A stretch of 64,000 bases of DNA from Sediminicola arcticus. Lineage in GTDB: Bacteria; Bacteroidota; Bacteroidia; Flavobacteriales; Flavobacteriaceae. The DNA lies in NCBI RefSeq assembly GCF_040566695.1, contig NZ_JBEXAE010000006.1, forward strand, positions 1-64,000. The letters are read 5' to 3'. Within the stretch, counting starts at the first letter, position 1; each line of letters starts with the position of its first letter. Shown here one piece after another: positions 32,753 through 42,402 of the stretch. Made by a program: the position numbers and the translations under genes. The notes below the pieces were generated by a model that searched no databases, was not told the origin of the DNA, and was given only the letters and a program-made list of their open reading frames with translations.

Positions 32753-33634
32753 ATGAAGGTTGCCATCTACGGACAAACGTACCAAAATAATGCACTAGAG
32801 CATGTGGTGGCTTTCTTAGACGAACTACAGAAGTCAGATTCAGAGGCTTATTTTGAAGAAGATTTTTACAAACTTTTATTTTCATCAGGGGAGCTATCTG
32901 CCTATAAGACCTTTAACATAGTAAAAGGTTTAGACAATTCCTTTGATATGTTTGTCAGTTTTGGAGGAGATGGAACCATTCTGCGTGCTATTACTTATGT
33001 TAGGGAATTAGATATCCCCATTGTAGGAGTTAATACGGGAAGATTGGGATTTTTGTCCACCTTTAAAAAAGAGGATGTACGTAAGGTGATACAGGAATTT
33101 GTTTCCGGAGCCTATACCATTGTGGAAAGAAGTTTATTGGAAGTGCATGCAGTTGAGGAGATACCCGAATTTGGGGATCTCAATTTTGCGCTTAACGAAA
33201 TTACTGTCAGCCGCAAGGATACAACTTCTATGATTACTGTGGAAACTCATTTGAACAACGAATATCTTACTTCCTATTGGGCAGACGGACTTATTGTTTC
33301 CACGCCCACTGGATCTACTGGATATTCTTTGAGTTGTGGAGGACCCGTAATAGCTCCAACGGCTAAATCCTTAGTATTAACCCCAATTGCACCTCACAAT
33401 CTAAATGCGAGACCCCTTGTGGTTTCTGATGATACGGAAATACGACTGCGTGTTTCTGGACGCGAAGTATACCATCTGCTTTCGTTGGATTCACGAATTG
33501 CTACCTTGGAAAATGGCAAGGAGATTTTAGTTAAAAAAGCTGGCTTTACTATCAAGATGATAGAGTACACTTCTGAGAGTTTTTTTAAAACACTTCGCAA
33601 CAAATTATTATGGGGAGAAGATCGCCGAAATTGA
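32753..33634 (+). CDS. nadK: NAD kinase
   Basis: NAD kinase makes NADP from NAD. The 293-residue length is typical. Motifs are SFGGDGTIL (GGDGT, about residue 65), NTGRLGFL (about 95-102), and the nucleotide-binding STPTGSTGYSLSCGGPV (about 183-200). It is the second gene of an operon with the CBS protein and is followed after 117 bp by the DUF6089 envelope gene, which has its own promoter-like box. Confidence 0.97.
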   Translation: MKVAIYGQTYQNNALEHVVAFLDELQKSDSEAYFEEDFYKLLFSSGELSAYKTFNIVKGLDNSFDMFVSFGGDGTILRAITYVRELDIPIVGVNTGRLGFLSTFKKEDVRKVIQEFVSGAYTIVERSLLEVHAVEEIPEFGDLNFALNEITVSRKDTTSMITVETHLNNEYLTSYWADGLIVSTPTGSTGYSLSCGGPVIAPTAKSLVLTPIAPHNLNARPLVVSDDTEIRLRVSGREVYHLLSLDSRIATLENGKEILVKKAGFTIKMIEYTSESFFKTLRNKLLWGEDRRN

Positions 33635-33727
33635 CCCCAGTCTCGGACAATAAACGAAGCTAAATATTGTTTATCAAAATGAGAATACATGTATGACCAT
33701 TTAACTAGGCTAAAAAGCTGAAATGGT

Positions 33728-33735
33728 TATATTTG
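33728..33735 (+). promoter_or_regulatory. Candidate -7 box before the DUF6089-uppS-bamA operon
   Basis: TATATTTG fits TAnnTTTG and lies 16 bp before the ATG, which would give a very short leader. No clear TTG is found at the usual distance. Confidence 0.35.
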
Positions 33736-33751
33736 CAAACTTTTAGGATGT

Positions 33752-34444
33752 ATGAGGATATTTTTTGCTTTAATTCTAGTAATGATTTTTGGCCAACTGA
33801 GGGCACAAACCTACGAGGTGGGTATTTTTGCTGGAGGGGCCAACAACATCGGTGATGTTGGGAGGACTAATTATATATTACCTTCTGGTCCAGCATTTGG
33901 AGGGTTGTTCAAATGGAATAAAAGTAAAAGGTATGCATGGCGTGCAAGTGCCACATATGGGAAGTTTACGGCAGATGATTTTAAATCGGATATGCCATCA
34001 AGACAAAGTAGAGGTTATGTGATGGAGAATTCGATCTTGGAAATGTCTGCGGGATTGGAATTTAATTTCGTGGAATATAATTTACACAAACTAGGGCCTG
34101 CATTTACGCCCTATTTGTATACTGGAATTACCTATTTCAGGTATGACTATGCCTATTTTGATGCAGGGCAGTTGCAAGAAATTGCTGGCGGGCAGCGGGA
34201 TGGTTCCTTTGCAATACCCATGACTGTTGGTGCTAAGGCCAGAATTAACCAGTATTTGATACTGGGTGTGGAAATAGGAGGAAGATATACCTTTACGGAT
34301 AATTTGGATGGTAGTAATCCTGTAGGATCTAATTTTGAGGAATTTAGATTTGGGAATGTTTTTAGTGATGATTGGTACGTTTTTTCAGGTTTGACCCTGA
34401 CCTACACCTTTGGTAGGAAACCGTGTCGTGATTGCTTTCAGTAA
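33752..34444 (+). CDS. DUF6089-type outer-membrane beta-barrel protein
   Basis: The 230-residue product has a Sec signal peptide (MRIFFALILVMIFGQLRAQ) and a mature part rich in Gly and Tyr with alternating hydrophobic residues (YEVGIFAGGANNIGDVG, PYLYTGITYFRYDYAYF, SGLTLTYTFGRK). It ends in a beta-signal-like strand followed by KPCRDCFQ. The family is nearly always located before uppS-bamA in Bacteroidota, so a role in outer-membrane assembly is plausible but unproved. uppS follows after 6 bp. Confidence 0.88.
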   Translation: MRIFFALILVMIFGQLRAQTYEVGIFAGGANNIGDVGRTNYILPSGPAFGGLFKWNKSKRYAWRASATYGKFTADDFKSDMPSRQSRGYVMENSILEMSAGLEFNFVEYNLHKLGPAFTPYLYTGITYFRYDYAYFDAGQLQEIAGGQRDGSFAIPMTVGAKARINQYLILGVEIGGRYTFTDNLDGSNPVGSNFEEFRFGNVFSDDWYVFSGLTLTYTFGRKPCRDCFQ

Positions 34445-34450
34445 TACGTA

Positions 34451-35194
34451 ATGATGAACACTATAGAAGATATCAATAATCAGAATTTGCCGGTGCATAT
34501 AGCCATAATTATGGATGGTAATGGAAGATGGGCCAAAAAACAAGGTAGGCTTCGCGTTTTTGGTCATGAAAATGGCGTTAATACCGTACGGGAGACTGTA
34601 GAAAATTGCGCAAAGATTGGTGTTGGCTATCTTACCCTTTATACGTTTTCTACAGAAAACTGGAACAGACCAAAGATAGAAGTGGATACTCTAATGAAAA
34701 TCTTAGTGTCCTCTTTAAAGAAGGAATTGAAAACCCTTCATAAAAACAATATCCGTTTAAACGCTATCGGCAATATTGATTCCTTGCCCAAGAGGGCTAA
34801 TAAGGAATTGAAGGAGGTGATAGGAAAAACAGCAGAAAATTCCGGAATGACCCTAACCTTAGCACTTAGCTATGGCGCTAGGGAAGAGATTAGGAACGCT
34901 GTGGAACAAATAAGTATCAAAGTTAAAAATAATATAATTTCTCCCGAAAAGATTGATGAAACGATTATAAATAACCATCTTTACACGCATAATTTGCCCG
35001 ATGTAGACCTGCTAATTAGAACAAGCGGAGAGCACAGAATAAGCAACTTTTTACTTTGGCAGATTGCATACGCCGAATTATATTTTATTGATGTATTTTG
35101 GCCCGATTTTAAGGAGCATCATTTGGTAGAGGCCATTATAAATTACCAAAACAGAGAACGAAGATTTGGAAAAACTAGCGAACAACTTAACTAG
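34451..35194 (+). CDS. uppS: Isoprenyl transferase (undecaprenyl-PP synthase)
   Basis: UppS builds the C55 lipid carrier for peptidoglycan and other envelope polymers. The 247-residue product has IIMDGNGRWAKK (catalytic Asp at about 19), TLYTFSTENWNRP, and the C-terminal DLLIRTSGEHRISNFLLWQ motif. A start at the second ATG (34454) is also possible. bamA starts 4 nt after the stop, so envelope lipid synthesis and outer-membrane assembly share a transcript. Confidence 0.97.
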   Translation: MMNTIEDINNQNLPVHIAIIMDGNGRWAKKQGRLRVFGHENGVNTVRETVENCAKIGVGYLTLYTFSTENWNRPKIEVDTLMKILVSSLKKELKTLHKNNIRLNAIGNIDSLPKRANKELKEVIGKTAENSGMTLTLALSYGAREEIRNAVEQISIKVKNNIISPEKIDETIINNHLYTHNLPDVDLLIRTSGEHRISNFLLWQIAYAELYFIDVFWPDFKEHHLVEAIINYQNRERRFGKTSEQLN

Positions 35195-35198
35195 CGAT

Positions 35199-37775
35199 AT
35201 GAAAAGGTTGATATCCTTTGAACTTTTAACAACATTCCTACTACTTATTTTTACCACAATTGCCACCGCACAGGACACGTCTTATGAGGATGGTAAAAAG
35301 TATATTTTGGGGGGTCTGGAAGTAAGTGGCCTTCAGAGCTACAATGAGCAAACGGTAAAAACGTATACGGGACTTAGGGAAGGACAACCTATCACCATTC
35401 CAGGAGAGGAAATAAGTGCCATCATCAATAAATTGTGGGGCTTGGAGCTTTTTAGCGATATAACCTTCTTCATTACCAATATTGAAGATGATAAGATTTT
35501 TCTTGAATTGAATATTTTGGAGCGCCCAACCTTATCAGAGGTTACGGTTTTTGGAGTTAAGAAAAGGAAGGTAGAGGATATCATTAAAGATACAGATCTT
35601 AAAAAAGGGAAAAAGATTACCGAAAGTTTAATCGCCAATACCAAAAACTACCTTCAGAACAAATATAAGAAGCAGGGTTACTTAAACACCAAAGTTACTA
35701 TAGCAACCGCTACGGATACCGTGGGTAGCAATACTCAAAAAATGGTAATCAATATCAAAAAAGGGGGTAAGGTAAAAATAAAGGACATCGAGTTTGAAGG
35801 AAACGAAAAACTTTCCGATAAAAAACTAGCTAAATCCTTAAAGAAAACCAAGCAAAAGAAATTTTATCGCCTCTGGAAAAAATCTAAATTTATTCAGGAA
35901 GATTATAAGGAAGATCTAACAGCCTTGATAGAGAAGTATGCTGAAAACGGATTTAGGGATGCCAGAGTAATTTCTGATACTGTTCTTAAAGTAGATGAAA
36001 ATAACATCAATCTAAAGATCAAAGTAGAAGAAGGTGAAAAATACTACTTTGGGGAAATAGATTTTGTTGGTAATACAGTGTATTCGGACCGGGTGTTGAG
36101 CCAAGTTATCGGTATTAAGAAGGGAGATACCTATAATGGGGTATTGCTGAAGAAACGTATTGCGGACGATAGTAAGCCAGACGGACAGGACATTACCAAT
36201 CTATACCAAAATAATGGGTACCTATTCTCTAGTGTAAACCCAGTGGAAATTTCGGCGCAGAACGATACTATAAATTTTGAGATCCGTATCATTGAAGGAA
36301 AGGAAACCTTTTTGAACCATGTAACGGTAGAGGGGAACGACAAGACCAATGATCACGTAATCTTTAGGGAACTTAGAACACGGCCAGGGCAGAAATACAG
36401 CAAGGATAATATTATCCGTAGTATACGTGAATTAGGGCAATTGGGCTTCTTTGATGCGGAAAATATTAAACCAGACATCATTAACCCGAACCCTAACGAT
36501 GGTACGGTAGATATTAACTATAGCTTGGTGGAGTCTGGATCTAGCCAGATAGAATTGCAAGGTGGTTATGGTGGTGGTGGTTTTATAGGTACATTAGGGC
36601 TTTCTTTTAGCAATTTCTCTTTAAAGAATATTTTAAATGGGGAGGCTTATAAGCCAGTACCCATGGGAGATGGGCAGACCATGGCCTTGCGTTTACAAGC
36701 TAGTAGAACCTTTAGAGTATATAGCCTTAACTTTTCTGAGCCTTGGTTGGGTGGTAAGAAGCCGGTTCGTTTTAATATGTCACTTTCCAGAACACAGCAG
36801 TTCCAATTTGATTTTAGAACCAGACAGCCAGATAAAAACAGACAGTTTTCCATAACAGGGGTTTCTTTAGGGTTGGCCAAACGTTTGCAATGGCCAGATG
36901 ATTTCTTTACCATTTCCCATTCCATCGGATATCAATTGTATGATTTTCAGAATTACAATATAGGGTTGTTTAATTTTGGTAATGGAAAATCCAATTCCTT
37001 GTCTTATACCTTTGGACTATCCCGTAAATCTTCAGGTCCTAACCCAATCTTTCCATTAGGAGGTTCTAATTTTGAGTTCACGGCCAAGTTTACCCCTCCT
37101 TATTCTTTGTTTAGTAGCAAGGATTATAATCAGTTGAATAGAGATGAGCAAACGGCGATTGAAAATCAAGACTTAGTAGCTTTAGAAAATGTAGACCGTG
37201 AGCGTTTTAAATGGCAGGAATATTATAAGGTTAAATTTAAAGGAGATTGGTACACAAATCTAGTGGATAAACTAGTATTGCGTTCCAATGCTGAATTTGG
37301 ATTTCTAGGGAATTACAACAGTGCTATTGGGAATGTTCCTTTTGAGCGTTTCTTTGTTGGTGGTGATGGTTTAGGTAACTTTACTTTAGACGGTAGGGAC
37401 GTAGTACAGTTGAGGGGGTATGAGAACCAATCCTTAACACCTTTTAGTTTAAACCCTACAACTGGAAGAGAGGAGCAAGATGGAGGTGTTGTATACAATA
37501 AATTCTCTTTGGAACTTAGGTATCCATTGACATTAAAGCCTTCTGCCTCTATTTATGGGCTCACCTTTTTGGAAGGTGGTAATTCTTTTAGTGGTTTTAG
37601 CGAGTTCGATCCATTTCAAATTAAAAGATCTGCAGGAGTAGGATTACGTATCTTTATGCCAGCATTTGGTTTGTTGGGAATAGACTTTGGTTACGGATTT
37701 GATTCTGATAATATTCCAGGGTCTGTTGGTCCTAGCGGATGGCAGACACATTTTATTATTGGGCAGCAATTCTAA
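35199..37775 (+). CDS. bamA: Outer-membrane protein assembly factor BamA
   Basis: BamA inserts beta-barrel proteins into the outer membrane. I start it at ATG 35199 (858 aa, MKRLISFELLTTFLLLIFTT), which gives a normal signal peptide; the longer frame overlaps uppS. Five POTRA domains occupy about 25-425 (repeating pattern such as KIKDIEFEGNEKLSDKKL and LNHVTVEGNDKTNDHV). The barrel follows, with a loop-6-like VQLRGYENQSL near the end and a C-terminal aromatic residue (FIIGQQF). Length is typical for the phylum. Confidence 0.97.
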   Translation: MKRLISFELLTTFLLLIFTTIATAQDTSYEDGKKYILGGLEVSGLQSYNEQTVKTYTGLREGQPITIPGEEISAIINKLWGLELFSDITFFITNIEDDKIFLELNILERPTLSEVTVFGVKKRKVEDIIKDTDLKKGKKITESLIANTKNYLQNKYKKQGYLNTKVTIATATDTVGSNTQKMVINIKKGGKVKIKDIEFEGNEKLSDKKLAKSLKKTKQKKFYRLWKKSKFIQEDYKEDLTALIEKYAENGFRDARVISDTVLKVDENNINLKIKVEEGEKYYFGEIDFVGNTVYSDRVLSQVIGIKKGDTYNGVLLKKRIADDSKPDGQDITNLYQNNGYLFSSVNPVEISAQNDTINFEIRIIEGKETFLNHVTVEGNDKTNDHVIFRELRTRPGQKYSKDNIIRSIRELGQLGFFDAENIKPDIINPNPNDGTVDINYSLVESGSSQIELQGGYGGGGFIGTLGLSFSNFSLKNILNGEAYKPVPMGDGQTMALRLQASRTFRVYSLNFSEPWLGGKKPVRFNMSLSRTQQFQFDFRTRQPDKNRQFSITGVSLGLAKRLQWPDDFFTISHSIGYQLYDFQNYNIGLFNFGNGKSNSLSYTFGLSRKSSGPNPIFPLGGSNFEFTAKFTPPYSLFSSKDYNQLNRDEQTAIENQDLVALENVDRERFKWQEYYKVKFKGDWYTNLVDKLVLRSNAEFGFLGNYNSAIGNVPFERFFVGGDGLGNFTLDGRDVVQLRGYENQSLTPFSLNPTTGREEQDGGVVYNKFSLELRYPLTLKPSASIYGLTFLEGGNSFSGFSEFDPFQIKRSAGVGLRIFMPAFGLLGIDFGYGFDSDNIPGSVGPSGWQTHFIIGQQF

Positions 37776-37879
37776 TAATTCAAAGAACTTTCTTATAAGT
37801 GTGAAACAAGAATTATCTTCATTTTAAAATATTTACTTATTTTGGCACGATATTTTCTATATACTAAAAAGTAAACAGG

Positions 37880-38710
37880 ATGAAAACGAAAGTTCTTTTA
37901 ATTCTAACAGCTGTATTCTTTTCAACAGCCATTTTTGCCCAACGAGGGGTAAGAATCGGATATGTGGACATGGAGTATATCTTGGAAAATGTGGAGGAGT
38001 ACCGCGATGCTAATGAGCAGTTAGAAGTTAAAGTGCTGAAGTGGAAGGTGGAGATAGAGCAGAAGCAGAGTGTAGTGGAACAAATGAAGAAGGATCTCAT
38101 GGCAGAAAAGGTGCTGTTGACCAATGAGCTGATTGCAGAACGCGAAGAGGAAATACAGATTTTGGAAAAGGAATTGTTCCAATACCAACAAGATCGTTTT
38201 GGACCTCAAGGAGATTTGGTGCTTCAAAAACGAAGATTGGTACAGCCTATCCAAGATCAAGTTTTTAACGAGGTGCAGAAGATTGGAGCCAATAAAAATT
38301 ATGATTTTATTTTTGATAGTTCTGCAGATGTTGTAATGTTGTATTCCGAAAAAAGGCACGATATCAGTGACTTGGTACTTAGGGGTATAGCAAGGACTAG
38401 AAAAATAAGTAAACCTTTAAAAGGGAACGGAATAAATAGTCGTTTAGATGCTTTTGAAGGTAACGGGGAGCCAGAAGAAGAAGTGATTACTGAGGAGCTT
38501 CAGGAAAGATTGGATAAAGCTGGTGCTGCCCAAGAAGCAAGAGAAAAGAGCGCTGAAGAAAAAAGAGCAGAACAGCTAAAATTACGGGAAGAACGTAAAA
38601 AAGCATACGAGGATAGACGTAAGAAATTGCTGGAAGAAAGAGAAGCCCAGCGAAAAGGTAAAATAGAAGAAAGAAAAGAAGGCGAAGTGAAAAAGGATAC
38701 AGTCAATTAA
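37880..38710 (+). CDS. OmpH/Skp-family periplasmic chaperone with long charged tail
   Basis: The 276-residue product has a signal peptide (MKTKVLLILTAVFFSTAIFAQ) and the Skp core: RIGYVDMEYIL, a long helical hairpin (about 45-120) and YDFIFDSSADVVMLY. Beyond about residue 175 it carries an extra Glu/Lys/Arg-rich helix (QERLDKAGAAQEAREKSAEE, then EERKKAYEDRRKKLLEEREA) not found in ordinary Skp of about 160-170 residues. Skp holds unfolded barrel proteins for BamA, which is just upstream (104 bp). The next gene is a second, normal-length OmpH. Confidence 0.93.
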   Translation: MKTKVLLILTAVFFSTAIFAQRGVRIGYVDMEYILENVEEYRDANEQLEVKVLKWKVEIEQKQSVVEQMKKDLMAEKVLLTNELIAEREEEIQILEKELFQYQQDRFGPQGDLVLQKRRLVQPIQDQVFNEVQKIGANKNYDFIFDSSADVVMLYSEKRHDISDLVLRGIARTRKISKPLKGNGINSRLDAFEGNGEPEEEVITEELQERLDKAGAAQEAREKSAEEKRAEQLKLREERKKAYEDRRKKLLEEREAQRKGKIEERKEGEVKKDTVN

Positions 38711-38771
38711 GAATTGGAACTTCGTAGAAATTTAAAACCATTAATTTAACACGTAAATAGTAATTAAAATC

Positions 38772-39281
38772 ATGAAACACTTAAAGAAAATAGCTGTAGC
38801 CATTGTATTGTTTGTAGGAGCTACTAGTTTTGTTAATGCACAGAGCAAGGTTGCACATATCAATGTAGAACAACTGTTGTCTCAAATGCCTGAAATGATA
38901 AAGGCACAAGCAGAATTGAAAAAACTACAGGAAACCTATAGGGCGGACATAGAAGGTTCTATGACTGCATTAAAAAATAAGTATACCCAATATTCCAATG
39001 AATCTGCTTCTAAGACTCCAGAAGAGAACGAAAAGAGAGCTTTGGAATTGCAAGGATTCGATAAGAATATTAAGGAAGCCGAGCAAGCAGCTTATCAGGA
39101 ATTGCAAAAGAAGCAAGGAGAGCTAATGGGTCCTATCACTGAGAAAGCAAAAGTAGCCATAGAAAAGGTTGCCGCTACGCTAGGATATGACTATGTGATG
39201 GATGCAACCCAAGGTGGTGGCTTAATCGTTGCCAAAGGAAAAGATCTATTATCTGACGTAAAGAAGCAATTAGGCTTCTAA
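38772..39281 (+). CDS. OmpH/Skp-family periplasmic chaperone, standard length
   Basis: The 169-residue product has a signal peptide (MKHLKKIAVAIVLFVGATSFVNAQ) and the normal Skp arrangement: VAHINVEQLLSQMPEMIKA, a coiled-coil hairpin, and LGYDYVMDATQGGGLIVAKG at the C-terminus. It is a tandem paralogue of the preceding OmpH gene and lies 61 bp after it. A strong terminator follows at 39307. Confidence 0.95.
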   Translation: MKHLKKIAVAIVLFVGATSFVNAQSKVAHINVEQLLSQMPEMIKAQAELKKLQETYRADIEGSMTALKNKYTQYSNESASKTPEENEKRALELQGFDKNIKEAEQAAYQELQKKQGELMGPITEKAKVAIEKVAATLGYDYVMDATQGGGLIVAKGKDLLSDVKKQLGF

Positions 39282-39306
39282 GTAGTTAGAATTTTAGTAT
39301 ATAAGA

Positions 39307-39334
39307 AACCACACAAGTACTTGTGTGGTTTTTT
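39307..39334 (+). terminator. Terminator of the bamA-ompH operon
   Basis: AACCACACAAGT and ACTTGTGTGGTT form a perfect 12-bp stem, followed by a T-tract. It lies 26 bp after the second ompH stop. Confidence 0.9.
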
Positions 39335-39436
39335 GCTTTTGAACTGGAAAGGAATTGGTATTTAAGGAAGGTTTTTATAAAAATTCCTATGGGAATTAAA
39401 GTGTAACTTCATACTTTTAAATGCAGAACAAAGAAT

Positions 39437-40225
39437 ATGGACAATAGGCCAATCGGCATTTTTGATTCGGGTGTAGGGGGAACTTCAGTCTGGAGGGAAA
39501 TTGAAAAATTACTTCCCAATGAGGATACTATTTATTTAGCCGATAGCAAGAATGCCCCTTATGGAGAACGTTCAAAAGAGGAAATACTTCAGTTAAGCAT
39601 TAAGAATATAGATTTTTTGTTGGCAAAAGAATGTAAGCTTATCGTTGTGGCTTGCAACACGGCCACTACCAATAGTATATCGTACGTACGTAAGCACTAT
39701 GTAGTGCCTTTCATCGGTACAGAACCAGCTATAAAGCCTGCAGCATTGCAGTCCAAAACAAAAACAGTGGGGGTATTGGCGACCAAAGGGACTTTGTCTA
39801 GCGAACTTTTCTTTGCCACCTCCCAAAACCACGCAGGTGATATCAATAAAATTGTACAAGTTGGGACTGGTCTTGTGCCTTTAATTGAGGCGGGAAAGGT
39901 TAATTCTTTAGAAACAAGGGAATTGTTACAGACTTATCTGGCGCCTATGTTGGCAGAAGGTATGGATTATTTGGTGCTAGGGTGCACTCATTACCCGTAT
40001 TTGATTCCCGTGATAAAAGAACTAATTCCGGCTAATGTAGAGATTTTAGATTCTGGTGCGGCCATTGCACGGCAAACAGTGGCTATATTGAAGGAAAACA
40101 ATCTTTTGGCAAACCTTGATAATAAAGGGATCCATTTGTTTTACACCAATGCAAATCCAAACATCTTGGCTAGTTTTTTGACCGATGTGGATGCCAACTA
40201 TAAAACCGCTTATTTAGATTTTTAG
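39437..40225 (+). CDS. murI: Glutamate racemase
   Basis: MurI provides D-glutamate for peptidoglycan. The 262-residue product has IGIFDSGVGGTSV (about 5-17), the first catalytic Cys in VACNTATTNS (about 72) and the second in LGCTHYPYLI (about 183). Both cysteines of the two-base mechanism are present. Its stop codon overlaps the stop of convergent folA by 4 nt. Confidence 0.97.
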   Translation: MDNRPIGIFDSGVGGTSVWREIEKLLPNEDTIYLADSKNAPYGERSKEEILQLSIKNIDFLLAKECKLIVVACNTATTNSISYVRKHYVVPFIGTEPAIKPAALQSKTKTVGVLATKGTLSSELFFATSQNHAGDINKIVQVGTGLVPLIEAGKVNSLETRELLQTYLAPMLAEGMDYLVLGCTHYPYLIPVIKELIPANVEILDSGAAIARQTVAILKENNLLANLDNKGIHLFYTNANPNILASFLTDVDANYKTAYLDF

Positions 40226-40722
40226 TTCTTCAACTTTATATAGGTTCTATAGGTGAAGTCCACTGCATGTTTATCATCTTTAGCGTGATATTCTTCACGA
40301 TCCAATTTCCATTCAGAGGGATTTAATGCAGGGAAAAAGGCATCGGCCTCATACTTTTCGTGTACCCTCGTAATCTCCAAGATATCGCAAAAGGGCAAGG
40401 CCAAGGTGTAGATTTCACCTCCACCGATGATATAGGACAAGTTTTCGTTAGCAACTATGGCAAAGGCATCAGCTAAAGAATTTACAATGGTGCAATTGGG
40501 ATAATCAACTCGGTAGCTTTTGTCTCTAGTAATAATGATGTGGTGCCTATTGGGTAGCGGTTTGGGGAAGCTTTCAAACGTTTTTCTTCCCATAATAATC
40601 ATATGGCCGGTGGTCATAGACTTAAATCTTTTAAAATCATCCGGAAGATGCCAAAGAAGGTCGTTGTCTTTGCCAATGGCATTGTTTTCTGCAACGGCGG
40701 CTATTAAGGTAATTTTTCCCAT
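40222..40722 (-). CDS. folA: Dihydrofolate reductase
   Basis: DHFR regenerates tetrahydrofolate, partly for the ThyA encoded at 45239. The 166-residue product has the standard order: ITLIAAVAENNAIGKDNDLLWHLPDDFKRF with the active-site Asp (LPDD), GHMIIMGRKTFESF (NADPH-binding) and IIGGGEIYTLAL. The C-terminal region reads VDFTYRTYIKL. Its start lies inside the last 19 bp of the upstream 2TM gene, so the two are coupled. Confidence 0.97.
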   Translation of the reverse strand: MGKITLIAAVAENNAIGKDNDLLWHLPDDFKRFKSMTTGHMIIMGRKTFESFPKPLPNRHHIIITRDKSYRVDYPNCTIVNSLADAFAIVANENLSYIIGGGEIYTLALPFCDILEITRVHEKYEADAFFPALNPSEWKLDREEYHAKDDKHAVDFTYRTYIKLKN

Positions 40723-41108
40723 GAATCTTTTTTTTGGTTGATGTTGGACATTGGAAATTCAGTCTCTATTTCCTTTTGGAGTTCAGCTATTCGCTGCTTT
40801 TGTTTTTCAACTAGCCTTTCCCTTTGCTTTCGCTCCCATTCCCAACCCATAAATTTTTTGGTCAACCCTACATTTATAGCATGAATCACAAAAAGAAAGG
40901 CCCAAAAGGTAATGACCCAGATGAACCAATCATACGCATCACCATACTTAAGGATTTTGTTGGTCATGACCAGAAAAACACTGCCCACTAAAAAGATGAT
41001 AAGGTGGTTGTATAGCCTCTTTTTTTCTTTGATCCTCTCCTGGGCGTGCTCCAAGAGTTCATGTTGTTCTGTATCTATTTTTGAAGTCTTTTTATTTCTG
41101 GAAAACAT
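40704..41108 (-). CDS. 2TM-domain membrane protein upstream of folA
   Basis: The 134-residue product has two membrane helices (about 35-55, HLIIFLVGSVFLVMTNKIL, and about 62-85, WFIWVITFWAFLFVIHAINV) with the FMGWEWERKQRER motif of 2TM-domain proteins common in Bacteroidota. The helices are flanked by charged coiled-coil-like segments. It overlaps folA by 19 nt. The function is unknown, and it lacks any histidine-kinase domain seen in some relatives. Confidence 0.85.
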   Translation of the reverse strand: MFSRNKKTSKIDTEQHELLEHAQERIKEKKRLYNHLIIFLVGSVFLVMTNKILKYGDAYDWFIWVITFWAFLFVIHAINVGLTKKFMGWEWERKQRERLVEKQKQRIAELQKEIETEFPMSNINQKKDSWEKLP

Positions 41109-41167
41109 GGAATACCTATCTTTACTTACAAAGATAAGTCAATTACTAATTATCATTTCGGTTCCCT

Positions 41168-42253
41168 ATGCAAAAGATTACAAAGCAGTTTCCAATACTA
41201 AACCAATATGTTTATGCTAATACCGCAGCCTCTGGATTGCTTTATGATGATCTGTTGGACTGGCGGCAAGAACACGATCTTGATTTTTTGATAGGCGGAA
41301 GTATCATGAGGGCAAAGTCGCATAAGGTTATAGAGAATACCCGGGAAACAGTCGGACAATTCTTTGGTTGTAATCCTTCTAACGTAGCCTTGATACCCAA
41401 CTTTTCTATAGGAATTAACTTGTTGCTCGAAGGTTTGTCCAAAGAACATAAAGTATTATTGATTGATGGCGATTATCCGTCCCTAAATTGGCCTTTTGAA
41501 AATAGAGGATTCGCTATTTCTAAAATTATTTTGGACGAACATTTGGAAGGGAATATTCTGAAAGCAGTAAAGACCGAGGGTATTACTGTTCTCGCTCTTA
41601 GTTTGGTTCAGTGGCTTAACGGAATTAAAATTGATGTAGCGTTTTTAAAGAATCTAAAGAAGGATTACCCTAATTTGATCATCATTGCTGATGGCACCCA
41701 ATATTGTGGGACAGAAAATTTTAATTTTGAGGAATCTGGTATAGACGTTCTTGGTGCTAGTGGTTATAAATGGCTTTTAGCAGGCTATGGCAATGGTTTT
41801 ATATTGTTCAAGGATGGGGTAAAAAATAATTTCGCTCCTAAGGGCATAGGGTATAATTCTACAAATTTGGATCTAAAGGCAAAGGATACCATTGCCTTTA
41901 ATAAGCATTTTGAGCCTGGTCATTTGGACACCTTGAATTTTGGAAGCCTTAAGTTTTCACTAGACTTTTTATCAAAAATTGGGAAGGATACCATTGCGGA
42001 CCACCTCGAAACTTTATCAGAATTGGCTAAAAAGGAGTTAACTGGTTTGGGACTTTTGCAAGAGTCTGTGGTTAACAGATCAAAGCATAGCACTATCTTC
42101 AATATCAAAGGAGGAGACAAACTCTTTCAACATTTGACAGGGAATGATGTACTCTGTGCACAAAGGGGAGATGGCATCAGATTGAGTTTTCACTTCTATA
42201 ATACAGAGAAAGACATACAAAAGATCATAAAACTTCTAAAGTCGGTAAAGTAG
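41168..42253 (+). CDS. Class V aminotransferase-like PLP enzyme
   Basis: The 361-residue product belongs to the PLP-dependent fold I class V group (NifS/isopenicillin-N-epimerase-like). The Schiff-base lysine lies in GASGYKWLLAGYGNGF (about residue 198), preceded by IIADGTQYCGT, the Asp that contacts the pyridine nitrogen. The family includes transaminases, Cys desulfurases and C-S lyases; EgtE, the C-S lyase of ergothioneine synthesis, is a member. It lies near, but convergent with, the egtB-egtD operon at 42730-45163. A link is attractive but only inferred. Confidence 0.85.
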   Translation: MQKITKQFPILNQYVYANTAASGLLYDDLLDWRQEHDLDFLIGGSIMRAKSHKVIENTRETVGQFFGCNPSNVALIPNFSIGINLLLEGLSKEHKVLLIDGDYPSLNWPFENRGFAISKIILDEHLEGNILKAVKTEGITVLALSLVQWLNGIKIDVAFLKNLKKDYPNLIIIADGTQYCGTENFNFEESGIDVLGASGYKWLLAGYGNGFILFKDGVKNNFAPKGIGYNSTNLDLKAKDTIAFNKHFEPGHLDTLNFGSLKFSLDFLSKIGKDTIADHLETLSELAKKELTGLGLLQESVVNRSKHSTIFNIKGGDKLFQHLTGNDVLCAQRGDGIRLSFHFYNTEKDIQKIIKLLKSVK

Positions 42254-42402
42254 TTTTTAACTACATCAAAATTTACTGTACACAATTTTATTGAAGCTAA
42301 TCAAATACTACTCAAATATTATCAAATTGATAATTTTGATATAAATCATTGTCCATGAGGTTTTTAATCCGTTTTTTTGTGCTATAATTTAATAATGGTA
42401 TT

